In this document: positions 19,051-28,735 of the stretch, piece by piece
Numbering within the stretch: the first letter of the stretch is position 1
Layout of the letters: each line of letters starts with the position of its first letter
From: Tricholoma matsutake
Taxonomy: Eukaryota > Basidiomycota > Agaricomycetes > Agaricales > Tricholomataceae
Direction of reading: 5' to 3'
Length of the DNA: 64,000 nt
Assembly: GCA_026075535.2 (NCBI GenBank)
Contig: AP026543.1
Location: forward strand, 6,014,001 to 6,078,000
Notes under the pieces: generated by a model
The model's database searches: none
What the model was told of the DNA's origin: nothing
The model's input: the letters and a program-made list of their open reading frames with translations, nothing else
Program-made: the position numbers and the translations under genes

Positions 19051-21009
19051 CGCATGAGGCACATGACCAGGAATCTTGAAGGAATCGCAGGTTGCATCAT
19101 CTCTTTCTTCCTTCCCACTACTATCTCCCCCTTATGCTGTCCTCATTGTCTCATTCTATTCCATCCTCCAGATCCAAGTCATCCTCGCAATCCTTGTCTC
19201 ACAATACAAACAGCAAGAAACAGAAGAGTGCTGCTGATGAAGATAAAGGTAGTAAAAAGCACCAAAAGTAAGTATCATCTCATTCCATCCTTGCTTGTAC
19301 ATTAATTACTGTTAGGCTGGATGAACACAAGGACTCCTTCATGCATTACAAGGATTTTGCAAGGTGGATCATTCACAGTGAACACCTGTTTGTATCCTGG
19401 TACACCGTTCTGGATGTTGGACTCAAGGCAGATGCTGAGGATTACAATGACAATGATCGGTATGTATTGTGTCATCAATATATTTGTCTTACTCACCCTT
19501 TCATTCCAGATTCATGGAACGATACCAGATCAAACTGGACATTTACTGCCAACTACACAAGAAATACCCGCGATTTGCAAATGATATCAAGAAAATGAAG
19601 AGGAAGGCCAAGTATGAGAAGGAAATGATTGGTCTGGTACACATTCCATCATGTTTTGATCATATTTTCACGCATATAGTCACATCTCGGCAGTTAAGAA
19701 ACGCATCGTGATGAGCGTGCTCAGACAATTCCAACAGCTTACTATCAGATGGCCTGGAATATGTCAGTGCGAAGTGTGGGCCACTCAATCCGGCAATCCC
19801 TGCCCGACAGCCCAAGGCTGATGTTCGAGGTTTCAACCATCCCATGGTCACCCGACTTCTCTGCCCTATTGACTTTCTGGCATCATTTGATGAAGATCCA
19901 GAAAGGTGTGGCATCTCACTCGTTCGCCTTCATGCTGACTACGTTTACAGGTTTCACAACAAATTGGTGAACAGCTCAATAAAAGTCCATAGCATGGACT
20001 TTCTGGTGTGCCTCTACAACGAAGCGCTGATTGACAAAGAAGACCCTAGTTCCGGTCTCATGCGAAGCAATCTCTTAGTTGCAGTACATTTTTCAATTTT
20101 TGTTATTACTTAATTACAACGTTAATTTCTCATCTAGTTTTTCAAACACATTTTCATTGGGCCATCGACTGCTCTGAAGGATGGGCTGGGTGGCAGCAAA
20201 GCGAAGAGGGGTCAGGCCCAAAAAAACAACATGAAGAAACCTATGGCAGGTTCAATCGCTTATGCTGCAACCCAGGTAGGTTCTCTGTTAGTGTAGGATA
20301 CCTCACTATTGATCTTTTCATGTAGCTCTGATGGTGTCTCAGTGCCTCAGATGACTGGCATCTTGGAGACAGAAATTGGAGCCCTGAGGAGTTTTACGGC
20401 CCTCTGATGCAAGCATTTGGGATCGATATCTGCCTCAAGGATGATGGCAAGGGTGACGATGATGAAGGCAAAGATGAAGACAAAAACGACAATGAGGAGA
20501 CGAGACAGTGGACAAAGGGAATGATTGCATGGTTCACTATGTGCGTTCATCACCGCTCTCTCATTGTTTTGCACTGATACTCTTTCTAGGCAAGTATTCG
20601 ACAATAAATCAGCTCCAGATCCTACTGCCCCTGTCTGTGGTTTGACCCTGCACTCCTGGTGAAGCGCAAGGCACAAAAAGTGGCAAAGAAGGCTGCCACC
20701 AGAACTTCACAGAATGAATGCCAAACTGCATCGTCTCCTGGCCCCAGCTGATCCAATAACGAACATGATGCACGGAATACAGTCTCATTGCCAAGTAGGC
20801 CTCACTTTCATAATTCCAGGGGTAAGGGCCACAACAAGGACTTGGACGAGAGCACGATGGAGCCCAAGACAGAGCCTGAAGGTGACAAACATTGGAAGAA
20901 GATATTGGTGTCTAACTCCAAGGGTAAGGGCCACAGCAAGGACTTGGACAAGAGCCCGATGGAGCCCGAGATGGAGCCCAACAGTCAGACAGAGCCAGAG
21001 AGTGACTGA
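19051..21009 (+). pseudogene. DUF6698-like multi-exon gene, decayed
   Basis: Plus strand, head-to-head with the Plavaka relic: its likely start at 19051 (MRHMTRNLEG) lies about 90 bp from the Plavaka ATG. Exon-like pieces joined by GT-AG introns read: a basic linker (SKKQKSAADEDKG), HYKDFARWIIHSEHLFVSWY, MERYQIKLDIYCQLHKKYPR, LSDGLEYVSAKC...RGFNHPMVTRLLCP, SSGLMRSNLLV, KHIFIGPSTAL, GSIAYAATQ, SASDDWHLGDRNWSPEEFYG, then an acidic stretch. The RGFNHP-x2-RLL-P / GL-R-LL / AYAA order matches DUF6698 proteins of Agaricomycetes as I recall them. In-frame TGA codons (near 19710 and 20325) where CGA would fit suggest decay. Function of DUF6698 is unknown. Confidence 0.65.
20815..21008 (+). repeat. 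Imperfect ~107-bp tandem repeat in the DUF6698-like C-terminus
   Basis: The tail encodes two copies of a motif (SRGKGHNKDLDESTMEPK and SKGKGHSKDLDKSPMEPE) separated by a TEPEGD-type spacer. The DNA unit AAGGGCCACA(A/G)CAAGGACTTGGAC recurs at about 20825 and 20932. It ends at TGA 21007-21009. Confidence 0.8.
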
Positions 21010-21683
21010 GCACAGGTAAGTCGTGATGGTTGTATTGTCATCATATTCATCTCATGCGGCTTCACAGGTTATTATTCTCGCTTTCCTGGACTCCTCGATG
21101 CTTGCCACTGCAAATCCCTAGGATACAACAAATTTGCCTTGACCTTTTTGCTTCGCTTGTCCTCGATGATTCTCTACTTCACTTGTGATTGCTCATGCTG
21201 GACTTTTTCTTTGCTCAACCTGCTGTGCTTACTATTCTCGATGCTCTCTTTTGCTGATTGGACACCTCTGACCACTTACGACGATCCCCACCAGTCTTAC
21301 CTGTAGTAACCATTGTGCCAATGAAATTGCTTCAAAACAATCTGTATTGAATATTAAGAAGAAATGAAATCCTCTCCATTGACATGCCTTCTTCTCATAC
21401 ATGGGACTAGTTTGAAAACTTAATCCCATGTTTTTGAAATGTTGTAGCCAAGTTTGCCACCTTCCCATTTGGTCGCCAACTTACCTCAATGTTGGGCCAA
21501 AATTTCCCAACATGTCACTTGTCAGTCAAGTAATCGTCATGAGCTATTCAAATCCACAGGTCACCCACATTTTCTGCAAATGACCATGTTTCGTAGGTAT
21601 GTAGCGCAAGGCATTCATAGGTATACTTAATGTGGTTTTGCTGATGCCAGACTTCCCTACTCGCCAGATGTTTTCCACATTTC
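21010..21683. other. Unassigned sequence between the DUF6698-like gene and an S1 LTR
   Basis: No family recognised on either strand. A plus-strand stretch after a possible acceptor (about 21067) reads YYSRFPGLLDACHC before stops. The minus strand has only short frames. It may be the subterminal part of the Plavaka unit. Confidence 0.4.
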
Positions 21684-21803
21684 TGGAAGGAAGCCAGAGC
21701 TTCCAACACTCGAGACTCAGAGGAACAGAAACATGTTAGGAACCTAGTATATTTTGGGGGAGGAAACTAAGCTACGGTACACAAGTATTCAAGTATAGAC
21801 TAT
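21684..21803 (-). repeat. Truncated S1 LTR, inverted
   Basis: Begins TGGAAGGAAGCCAGAGCTTC, the inverted terminus of the S1 LTR family, and runs to TATAGACTAT. The remaining ~50 bp (to TGTAAGAG) are absent and gypsy G integrase sequence (LGHFG) starts at once. So the right side was lost together with the rest of the G integrase. Confidence 0.8.
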
Positions 21804-22815
21804 CCAAAATGTCCCAGAGTGTCATGAGCAAGCCGGAACAAGGATTCCCATATGGTGCCAGCTGCAGGTATAACAAGTCGTTCTCTGATGAACATGAGGT
21901 TTTCTTTTTTCTGGACAATGGGCATGCCAGCTGCTGCGCTGCACAGTTTCTTGCACCAGGGGTCGGTATCATACCCATTGATGATAGCAGTATGTAGTTG
22001 CAGGTCTTGCAATATTGACAGCACAGCTGTTACTGCTTGCGTCGACGCAATATCAGTTTCAGCCAGTGCATGTGCAGCAAGGAGGGGGCAAGCATGTGTT
22101 GCAGGGAGGATAGCGTTCACAGTTACAGAATTCTCTTCATTGTCATCTGGGCAGAATTCATATGGAGATTTGGCAGACAGTACAGCAGATTCACTAGAGG
22201 CACAGAGATTTACTGGCAGTTGGGAGAGTGCATCTGCAACAGTGTTCTCTCTGCCCTTGATGTACACAATTTTAGCATTGAATTGTGACATGAACTCCAT
22301 CCAGCATGCTTGACGCCATGATAAGTCGGGTTGGGTATCGAAGTTTTTGAGTGTCTTGTGATCTGTGAAGTTGGTGAAGGGTGAGCCCACAAGATCTGCT
22401 CACCATTTCTGCAACATGCGAATGATAGCAAGCATTTCTTTTTCATGAACTGGGTAGTTGAGTTCAGCGCCTTTGAACATCATGGAATCAAACGCGATGG
22501 GACGGGCTGTTTCCCATGTTTCCCCAAATGACAGTACAGCTCCAGATTGGAAATCACTGGCATCCATGGTAACAAAGATCTTCTTCATGGTGTTGGAGTG
22601 GTCAATGGTCATTAGGCAGTCGCGGCTGACAATGATGCCTTTGATGGCCTCAAAGCAAACTGATGCTCATCTGTCCATGTTGGGAATGAGCGGTTCACTT
22701 CTGCGGTGGTCAGTGGTGTCAGAATTGCGGTGTGTGTAGCCAGGTTTGGCAGGAAGAATGTGAGGTAATGGACAAGTCCCAGAAAACACTGGACATCTGT
22801 CACAGATTGTGGTCT
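21804..22815 (-). pseudogene. Gypsy G RNase H and integrase N-terminus
   Basis: Minus-strand fragments: tether VQCFLGLVHYLTFFLPNLAT (about 22790), RNase H KIFVTMDASDFQSGAVLSFG, YPVHEKEMLAIIRMLQKW, then after an in-frame stop at 22400 TDHKTLKNFDTQPDLSWRQA, KGRENTVADALS, a variable linker, and HDTLGHFG of the integrase zinc finger. RNase H is largely readable; the element lacks DDE catalytic sequence altogether. Confidence 0.82.
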
Positions 22816-22818
22816 TGG

Positions 22819-23780
22819 TCACAACAGGATGTGGTCCACTTTTCGTGAGTCAGCCTTGATACCATTTGTGGAGATCCGGTGTCCTAGGAAATCAATTGAC
22901 GCACAGTACAGGTGAGTCTTCTTTGGGTTACAGTACAGTTGGGTGGCCTGAAGAGCTGTGAGGATGGTATGCACATTGCAGTGGTGCTCTTCGATGGTGT
23001 TTGACCAGATGACAATGTTATCTAGATACACATGGCAGATCTTGCTAATGTATTCACAAAGTGTGATGGCCACCCAGCATTGGTGGATCGCAGGTGCATT
23101 TCGGAGGCCCATGGGCATAACAAGCCATTCATACAGACCAAACGGTGTGGAGACTGCAGTTAATGGTATGTTGTCAGGGTGCATTTTCATCTGGAAAAAA
23201 CTATCAGTGGTTGCCCAGATTTCTCCTTTTGCACAGTCGTTCAAGGTGTCGTCCACCCATGGTAGTGGGTGGGAGTCAATGACTGTGTTTGCACTCAATT
23301 GCCTGTAGTCGTTCACCCAGCATGGAAGTACCATTGGGTCTGCTTTTGGGATAATGAAGGCAGGGGATGCCCATCATTGGTCTGATTTGTCCAGCATCCA
23401 GATGTTTTTGTAGATACCCCAAGCTTCACGGAATTTCCGGGGGCATTGGTACATTCTCATCTTGATGGTCTGCTTGGTGTTTTTCAGTTTTATACATGCT
23501 TGAACATCTGTTGGCAGCTCATTGACGTGCAGTATGATGCCAGTATCAGTTCAAAAATTTCATGAAACTCAGCTTTCAGTAGGTCTTCGTGGTGCATCAA
23601 TTCAGCGAGGTGTGTGAGCATTTCGACACATTGGTTGATTGCTCCTACGATGTCAACGGGCTTGATGTAATCAAATGACATCAGTTGTCATCGAACGCGT
23701 AGCATGTATTTGAGTTCAGCTAGCAGTAGTTTACAGTCAGATTGAACTTGTTCAAGTTGTTCTTTCAGTTTTGGTTTGAA
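22819..23780 (-). pseudogene. Gypsy G reverse transcriptase, catalytic Asp lost
   Basis: 23334-22819 reads VLPCWVNDYRQLSANTVIDS, DDTLNDCAKGEIWATTDSFF, PFGLYEWLVMPMGLRNAP, then HVYLDNIVIWSNTIEEH, and the palm/thumb end with FLGHRISTNGIKAD. The catalytic YxDD box is YLDN: the second aspartate is Asn (GAC to AAC). 23780-23340 is the RT N-terminal/linker region with several stops. Confidence 0.88.
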
Positions 23781-25628
23781 TCATTTTGGTAACAGCGCAG
23801 GTTGAGGATTCAAGAGGTCATAATTATTACATTTGTCTATACAGGTGCATGCAGAGTGGTCAGTTACTATGAAGTTATGCGATAAGAATGGTAGTCTGAG
23901 TATAATAGAAGTACAGAGGTGCAGGGCAACAAGGGCACATACAGTGTGAGAAGTCCATTGTCTGTCTTGGGATGTTACAGAAAGTTTAACCCATTCAGTG
24001 AGGGTTGTTCGAGACAGTGACCTTGAAGATTTGACAGTGACATCTATGGTTTCTGGTTCGGGCAGCAGGCGGCGACGGAGACCAAGTTTGGTAACTAGGT
24101 CTGTGTGGATAAGTACAACATAAGCTCCATTGTCCAGCAGCATTGGTACAGTAACAGGGATGGTTGTGTTAGGCCCACTGACACAGGCCTTCCACCAGAG
24201 GTGTGGTGATCAGAAGGGAGCACTCACATCATCATTGTATTCATCCTCAGTGTCTGACCCATCCCCCAGAGCAGATGACGCTGCAGGGAAGGTAGCAGTG
24301 GTGTCGTCTGCCCATGAACCAACAGCAGCCATGGGACATGTTTGGTTTTGGTTGCAGGACAACGAGGTTCCCAAGCTAGAACCTGCAATGGGCCCAGTGA
24401 TGGTGGTACTGGAGGTGCTCGGGACATTGTTCATTGTGGGTGGAGGAGGATGAAGGGGATGGTTGATAAGGCCAGTGCAGGTTGCCGCATTGGGGAACCC
24501 ATTCGGACAGTTCTTAGAGATATGGTCCACGTTCAGATGGCAACATTTACGACAACCGTTGTTGTTATTGAGTTGATCACATTCAGCATCAGTGAGCGCT
24601 GCTAAGTGTCAGATGGTGCCTGCAATAGCAGCAGCAGTTGCTGCACTGGCATTCACAGTGAAATTAGTGGGGCTGGAGGTGTTGTTTGAGCTGTTGTTTG
24701 CATGACGGTGTTTGCCATTGTCTTTGTGCCTGTTGAAGACTTCTTCGGTGACCTCCCATGCATGCTTTAGATCAGCTTGGCAATTTTCATCGTGGTGCTT
24801 GACCTCGAGAGCCCATGGTCGCAAGATCAGGATTTTGTCGACTTTGTTTGCGTTACAGTGGCATGTGAGCTCTGGGTCAAGTCCAGCCTCGAGTTTTTCA
24901 CGAAGAGAAGCATCTGAGAAGTGGGAAGCAGTATTGGCAAGTAAAGAGTTGAGGGACTGCATGTGAGAGAACCAATCCCAGAATGATTGGTTTTGTTTCA
25001 ATCTTGTGGTGAGGATGCGACAGCAGACAGTGGGTTCCCAATCAGGATCAAGGTAGTTAGATCATAGCTCAGTCATGAAATCTGCAAAGGAAAGAGTTAA
25101 AAGCCTGTTGCGATTGCCATTAATCCAGTCACAGATCCTAGTATCCCTGAAGCACCCAAGTATTTTGCGAACTTGGTCATCCTCTTTGATTTCCTTGCAG
25201 TCAAAGAAGTCAAGGCAGCTGAGTTCAAAAGTTCGCATGACAGCCGGGTCGGTTTCCCCTGCTAACAGAATGGGAGATTTGGACTGATGAATATGTTCAA
25301 TGACAGTGAGTTGGTTGGGGATGAAGGACATGGCAAGCAAGGTGCAAGTAGTGTAGGAAACAGGGTAATCAAAATCAGAAGAGGAGTCAGAGTCAAGTTG
25401 TCGATGGCGAGGTGATGTGACTGGTGTAGCTGTATGCGCAGCAGTCACTGGTAAGGCAGGTGTTTGTAGTTTGTTGTCATCGGCTTCAGAGATAGGTGTT
25501 AACATTGATACAGTCACAGGTGAGCCTGATGGTGCAGAAGCTGTGCCTGATGTGCCAGCTGGGGTTTGGCATGTGCCCAGTGTGTTGGGTGCAGAAACAG
25601 TAGTCTGCAGACACGTAGAAATACACAT
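23781..25628 (-). pseudogene. Gypsy G gag and retropepsin
   Basis: 25628-25062 (gag N-terminus, LLAGETDPAVMRTFELSCLD) continues after a stop as 25001-24609 (capsid, FWDWFSHMQSLNSLLA, LREKLEAGLDPEL). Then a zinc knuckle CRKCCHLNVDHISKNC near 24540 with spacing C-x2-C-x6-H-x4-C, shared with gypsy E. The linker ends at 24210 with a stop, followed by the protease MLLDNGAYVVLIHTDLVTKL (24143-23781). The active-site triplet is D-N-G rather than D-S/T-G. Confidence 0.83.
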
Positions 25629-25755
25629 TGCAGGGGTGAGAGTCTTTCTTTGTGACAGTTTGGGATGTAAGGAACAGTGGGCGGCTAGTTGGCATAACAG
25701 TAGTAACAGTAAGGACAGGGTAGTTGGTGGTTCTGATCTGTATTCAAAAAAAAAG

Positions 25756-25984
25756 TGTAAGCTTACCTCGGATAGAGTTAAGCTTCACTGAGTCTGACAA
25801 CACAGAATAGGATCAGGATATATAGTGGAGTGAGAGTCTAAGGGCAAGATACAATAGTGAATGGAGGTGAACATAAGTGGGTGAGAAGGAAGGAAGCAAT
25901 GTGATCTTGAGCTGTAAGTATATATATGGGGAAAGTGACAGATCTGCAAATATGAGCATCAGATGAGTAAGCACCAGGATTACA
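25756..25984 (-). repeat. Gypsy G 5' LTR (right edge inferred)
   Basis: On plus it starts TGTAAGCTTACC right after a run of A and ends at GGATTACA, giving the inverted ends TGTAA/TTACA seen in gypsy E. The leader (minus) begins CTTTTTTTTTGAATAC. The boundary at 25984 rests only on the terminal inverted match, because no second copy is present. Confidence 0.6.
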
Positions 25985-26486
25985 TAACACTGGAATGTCA
26001 TGGGTGCTGACAAGCTCAAGAAGTTCATCCCAAGTTTCTTCATGGCCATGAAGTCAAGCAAGTGCTTTGAAATCCTTAAGATACTATGCAAAGAAAGTCA
26101 GATAACACTCTAAGGCATGTTCGCCATGTGTGAACAAGAACCTTGAATGTTAGATCCTTTAGATTCTGCTCCATAAGTTTCAGCTTCTCTCTAAGCTGGT
26201 CATTGCTCATTGTGTTATGATTGAGCCTCACCATGGGTTTCATAGTGTGTTCTTTGACAGCCACAACAAGTGCACTTGTGTTCTGACATGTGAGACATGG
26301 ATCAGACTTGCTAGGAGACATTCCAGTGCAGTGAGGAGAGCAAACACAAGTGGTTGAGTTAAGGGGTTCAACAAAGATGAGGTCGTAGCCTGGCATGAAA
26401 TGTGATCCAGGATCATAAATGGCAAATGGGTAGGTCATGTATGGTGATCCCAAATTCCAATTAAACCCAGCACCTGGGAATTGCAA
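25985..26486 (-). pseudogene. Degenerate Cys-containing hypothetical gene fragment
   Basis: Minus strand. 26486-26076 reads HFMPGYDLIFVEPLNSTTCV, CSPHCTGMSPSKSD, CLTCQNTSALVVAVKE, then a short coiled-coil-like stretch (NDQLREKLKLMEQNLKDLTF). In a shifted frame it continues HGHEETWDELLELVSTHDIP up to the gypsy G LTR. The CxC...CxxC plus coiled-coil layout resembles dispersed hypothetical proteins of mushrooms, but I cannot name the family. Probably another broken repeat-borne or host gene. Confidence 0.45.
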
Positions 26487-26883
26487 GGGCTCGGCTGGAG
26501 GCTGGGGTTGAAAGCAGCTGGGATCTTTGAGTATTCAGTCTAATTTGACTTCTGATGAGTAAAGTGAGTGAGCTTGAGATTGGTGTTGTTATGCACCTGC
26601 AAGCCCCAACTTGCATTTCTGTGTCCCTGCATGTTTATTAAGGGTATTGGTGCCAATTCTATCCTATCCATGATTTACATATTCATGACATATAGTACAT
26701 AGGACTAGGTGGTTTCCATTTGAAGGGTTGAGCTTCTCGAGAGGTAGGCCAGACAGTTCAGCATCAGGATTGGTATAGTTGCATTATTTGATGAAAATGA
26801 AGGTATATGAACAGAAGCATGAGAAGAAGGCTTTGATACATTATGTACAGTATTGATCCTCCATGATATTAGCAAAATGTCAG
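26487..26883. other. Unassigned sequence left of Gy1-B
   Basis: No gene recognised. It ends in GTAGA (26884-26888), the target duplication of Gy1-B, so the sequence continues biologically at 41462. Confidence 0.5.
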
Positions 26884-26888
26884 GTAGA

Positions 26889-27060
26889 TGTAGTAAGTCA
26901 GAGGGGGGGTCTTCTTAAGACCACACACCAAGGAACACAAATTACATATATTGTTTGTGTATGGTAGTGAAGGTACAAAAAAGATTGTTTATGTAATAAG
27001 AAGGCAATAGCATAGAAATATAATATATACAAACATGGGGTCAAGCCCTGGGTCACCACA
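26889..27060 (-). repeat. Gy1-B 3' LTR
   Basis: 172 bp, TGTAGTAAGT...GGTCACCACA on plus. Compared with the 5' LTR it lacks the 27-bp segment holding the TATA palindrome (present at about 41372-41398), right after GTAATAAGAAGG. Confidence 0.92.
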
Positions 27061-27077
27061 CCCTCCCCCTTAGGCTT
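27061..27077 (-). promoter_or_regulatory. Gy1-B polypurine tract
   Basis: On the minus strand AAGCCTAAGGGGGAGGG immediately precedes the 3' LTR start TGTGGTGACC, the position and composition expected of the plus-strand primer. Confidence 0.85.
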
Positions 27078-27199
27078 TGTCCAGGGGAGAAGCATGATGT
27101 TTTGAGTAAGAGAATGACCTCAAAGAGGATTGTCAAAGATATGGGTATCATCAGGGTATGACGACACAGTCAGTTTGTTTATAAAAAAATGCGACGACC

Positions 27200-27697
27200 T
27201 TATTCAGAAGGGTTGTTGGGGATGTGGGTATTGTCGAGGTTCAATGACGATATTTTGGGCTCGTCGAGGGTCGACGAGGATTCGGGGAGGTTGGAGTCCA
27301 CCAACATTGTGCAGATCTCCTCCGGGGTGGTAACAGGAATCTCATGCTTGTAGTTGGGCACAAAGGACAGGAGTTGGGTCTCATGGTTGGAAACCAACGA
27401 GGAAAACTGAGAAATAGGTGTCTCTGGGGAGTTTCCCAGAGTGGATGTGTCAGTCGTCTGTCCTTCATCAAAAGGGACAGATGGGAAGCAGTTCAGCTCG
27501 ATGGTGAGAGTCTCACCATCTTCTGAGGAGTTGGAGATGGAATTGGTGGAGTCACCATTGTCATCCAGGTCTCTAACTGTTTGCGGCTTGTTAGACGTTG
27601 ATGATACTCAACCTGGGAAAACCACCTAAACTGCTGATGAGGCAATCGATGATATTTGCAACGAGTCCGAGGAAGGGTGCAAGTCATTCTGAATGTT
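27200..27697 (-). pseudogene. Gy1-B extra ORF (ORF-X), C-terminal part
   Basis: Minus strand. One frame is open from about 27604 to the stop at 27200, reading RDLDDNGDSTNSISNSSEDG, IELNCFPSVPFDEGQTTD, HETQLLSFVPNYKHEIPV and ending HIPNNPSE*. Acidic and Ser/Thr-rich, no motif recognised. It lies between S2-c and the polypurine tract, so it is the end of the ORF that follows integrase. A TGA (PG*VSS) precedes it. Confidence 0.55.
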
Positions 27698-28733
27698 TGT
27701 TGTCCAACCGATGGGAAGATAACTAGTTGGTACTAGTCGTGAAGGTAGTGCTATAGGAACCAAAGGTGTTTGGCGTGGTCCAATTGAGTATCAATCGATA
27801 TCAAGGATGATCAATGAGATCAATGGCGAATGAGTTTATTGTCGATGGTCGATGTGTGAATTCTGGGGACCTTTCAATAGGTCAATAGTATACAAAGGGT
27901 ATGGCAAATGGCTATGAAGTGTTGGAAGGGTTGCTAGTGCTAATGATGAGAGGATTGAAGGAGGATCGAGGATGCGATGATTGCAGAGGTTTCTCGTCAA
28001 TCAAGAAAACCTGTAGAGACTTAGATTGTTTTAGAAAGTTGATTGGATGCTTAGAACTGTATACGAGACAATAAGTGAAGATGATTTTCCTTTTTTTTCC
28101 AAGTAGATACTACAGAGTTTTACATGTTTTAAAGAAACTTCCTAAAATGGAATGAGAAACATGTGTAGAACATGAGGCAAAAGATATGAGTTAAGGCACA
28201 AGGCCAAAAAGGAGACTGGAATCTGAACAAGAAAGATATATATCATATGATGAAAGAGTAATAAAGGGTATAGAACTGAAAGGGGACTGTCCTTTGTGTA
28301 TAAATCATGCTAAGTCTCACAATAATTTGTCCAGCGGGTTCTGTGCGCGATAGGGACTTGGAACGAGGCTGACCTACTATCAGCAGGTTTGGGCACAAGT
28401 TGGAATCCTTCCTGGCACATGGTATTCCACCATTTAGATAACGAAGGCGGCGCCTGATGTTGCTTGCAGTCTCTCGATATCGATCGATGATGCTCAACAA
28501 TGCTCAACGATGTTCAATCGCGTTCGATATGATGCTCAATGATGTTCAATGATGTTCAATCGCATTCGATATGATGCTCGATGATGTTCAACTGTGTTCA
28601 ATACAATATTGCGCTCGGTAGACTTGGTCGGAAGTGGTCACGCTGCTTCTGGGACCTCGTGCGAGTTATCCGATGTGATTAGAATGTGGTCAAAATGGTG
28701 AATCGGCCTTTGAGCCGAGGAGACAATCTATCA
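27698..28733 (-). mobile_element. Solo LTR S2-c
   Basis: On plus it runs TGTTGTCCAACCGATGGG to CTATCA. It is related to 36765-38084 and to 1-281. The adjacent 4-mers ATGT (27693-27696) and ATGT (28734-28737) fit a 4-bp target duplication, with one extra T at the left junction. About 1.04 kb, non-coding, with a block near 28070-28320 (ACATGAGGCAAAAGA...GGGACTGTCCTT) shared with S2-b. Confidence 0.75.
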
Positions 28734-28735
28734 AT

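Larger units (their letters stand above)
21804..25984 (-). mobile_element. Ty3/gypsy element G (5' part; integrase end missing)
   Basis: Minus strand. LTR 25756-25984, then gag, zinc knuckle, protease, RT, RNase H and the first integrase residues (HDTLGHFG), where it is cut by a truncated S1 LTR. Same broad family as gypsies E and F. It appears to lie in a degraded Cys-rich gene whose upstream part is at 25985-26486. There is no second LTR, so no target duplication can be shown. Confidence 0.85.

Noticed and set aside
19051..21009. Possible TET/JBP dioxygenase partner as reported for some fungal DNA transposons
   Set aside because: No H-x-D...H iron-binding pattern was found; the conserved pieces fit DUF6698 better.
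25062..25791. Plus-strand frames antisense to gypsy G gag
   Set aside because: They lie opposite a readable gag, and have no independent motifs.
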